Part shown: positions 43,198 to 43,381 of the stretch, one piece after another
Layout of the letters: every line of letters begins with the position of its first letter
Position numbering within the stretch: the stretch's first letter is position 1
Source: CAURNT01 sp963526495
Lineage (GTDB): Bacteria; Fusobacteriota; Fusobacteriia; Fusobacteriales; Leptotrichiaceae
Direction of reading: 5' to 3'
Assembly: GCA_963526495.1 (NCBI GenBank)
Contig: CAURNT010000006.1
Span: 1-43,381 of the forward strand
DNA length: 43,381 nucleotides
Position numbers and translations under genes: made by a program
Notes under the pieces: model-generated
Database searches by the model: none
Told to the model about the DNA's origin: nothing
Seen by the model: only the letters and a program-made list of their open reading frames with translations

Positions 43198-43381
43198 GCA
43201 ACAATATAGAAATATTATAAATAAAGGTCGTCAATATATTTATGACTAATATATAATAACAAAAATTTACTAGTACATTTTTTTGTGATAATATAAAGGC
43301 TTATATAGATAAGGTTAACTCAGAATAAAACAAAAAAACTTTTAATTATTCTATAATAATCATATTTTTATATTAAAAAAA

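Larger units (their letters stand above)
43001..43381. other. gene-free stretch with two leftward typA promoters
   Basis: 381 bases without any gene I can support. Extremely AT-rich. Two leftward promoters lie in it (listed separately). To the right, a TTGTCA at 43191-43196 overlaps the leftward -35 and might instead serve a rightward gene beyond the window, with TTATAA 18 bases on; this is uncertain. Confidence 0.6.

Noticed and set aside
43198..43381. Candidate rightward promoter and gene start at the window edge
   Set aside because: Several TATAAT-like hexamers occur by chance at this AT content, and no coding frame begins before the end. I could not support a feature.

Overview
The window is very AT-rich chromosomal DNA that appears to encode a small-genome diderm bacterium. 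The strongest taxonomic guess is a Leptotrichiaceae-like member of the Fusobacteriota (Sneathia / Streptobacillus type). This is inferred from base composition, A/T-ending codon use, Lys/Asn/Ile-rich proteins, a TolC-type outer-membrane protein next to MacAB, NAMPT-type nicotinamide salvage, and a tmRNA tag ending YALAA. No 16S rRNA or other decisive marker is present. I see no CRISPR array, insertion sequence, prophage or tRNA gene. Coding density is very high, with many 1-14 base overlaps.

Layout. (1) 1-6577, + strand: a DUF2130 coiled-coil/nuclease-like protein, a thymidine kinase fused to a BioD-like domain, two small exported proteins and a 1044-aa FtsX-like permease with a long coiled coil. 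(2) 6593-9461, +: a small-subunit-type pseudouridine synthase, a shikimate-dehydrogenase-like protein that seems to have lost its catalytic residues, an unknown protein and a HAD phosphatase. (3) 9519-19505, +: dnaX, rplI, dnaB, trhP, a two-component system, truB, galU and NAD(P)H-hydrate repair, with one terminator inside the run. (4) 19506-19891: a 386-base gene-free gap ending in the coaBC promoter, then coaBC and a TtcA-like tRNA thiolase. (5) 22089-24254, - strand: cyclophilin, YgjP-like protease, a membrane-anchored unknown and a NUDIX hydrolase. (6) 24367-25986: an ABC-F ATPase, convergent with an Ogg2-type glycosylase. (7) 26792-31476, +: yajC, an amidase, a GerMN-like protein, yqeK, rnr and smpB. 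A small membrane protein on the - strand follows, then ssrA (tmRNA), a ClC exchanger and nicotinamide phosphoribosyltransferase. (8) 35568-43000, - strand: a lipoprotein cyclophilin, an unknown protein, and a typA - sdpI-like - tolC-like - macA - macB ATPase - macB permease run. The last 381 bases hold two tandem promoters for typA and no gene I can support.

Functional themes. Replication and translation housekeeping dominates (DnaX, DnaB, L9, TruB, RsuA-type synthase, TrhP, TtcA, TypA). Trans-translation is represented by SmpB, tmRNA and RNase R within about 3.3 kb. NAD and CoA supply uses nicotinamide salvage, NAD(P)HX repair and CoaBC. Envelope functions include the amidase, GalU, MacAB-TolC with an SdpI-like protein, and the large permease.

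The most unusual items are the TK-BioD fusion, the AroE-like pseudo-enzyme, an A7 slippery run at the end of dnaX domain III, the ABC-F protein whose second ATPase site looks dead, and a repeated arrangement of hairpins placed just before co-directional genes. Several promoters match TTGNNN-N17-TATAAT closely and carry an extended TGn -10.
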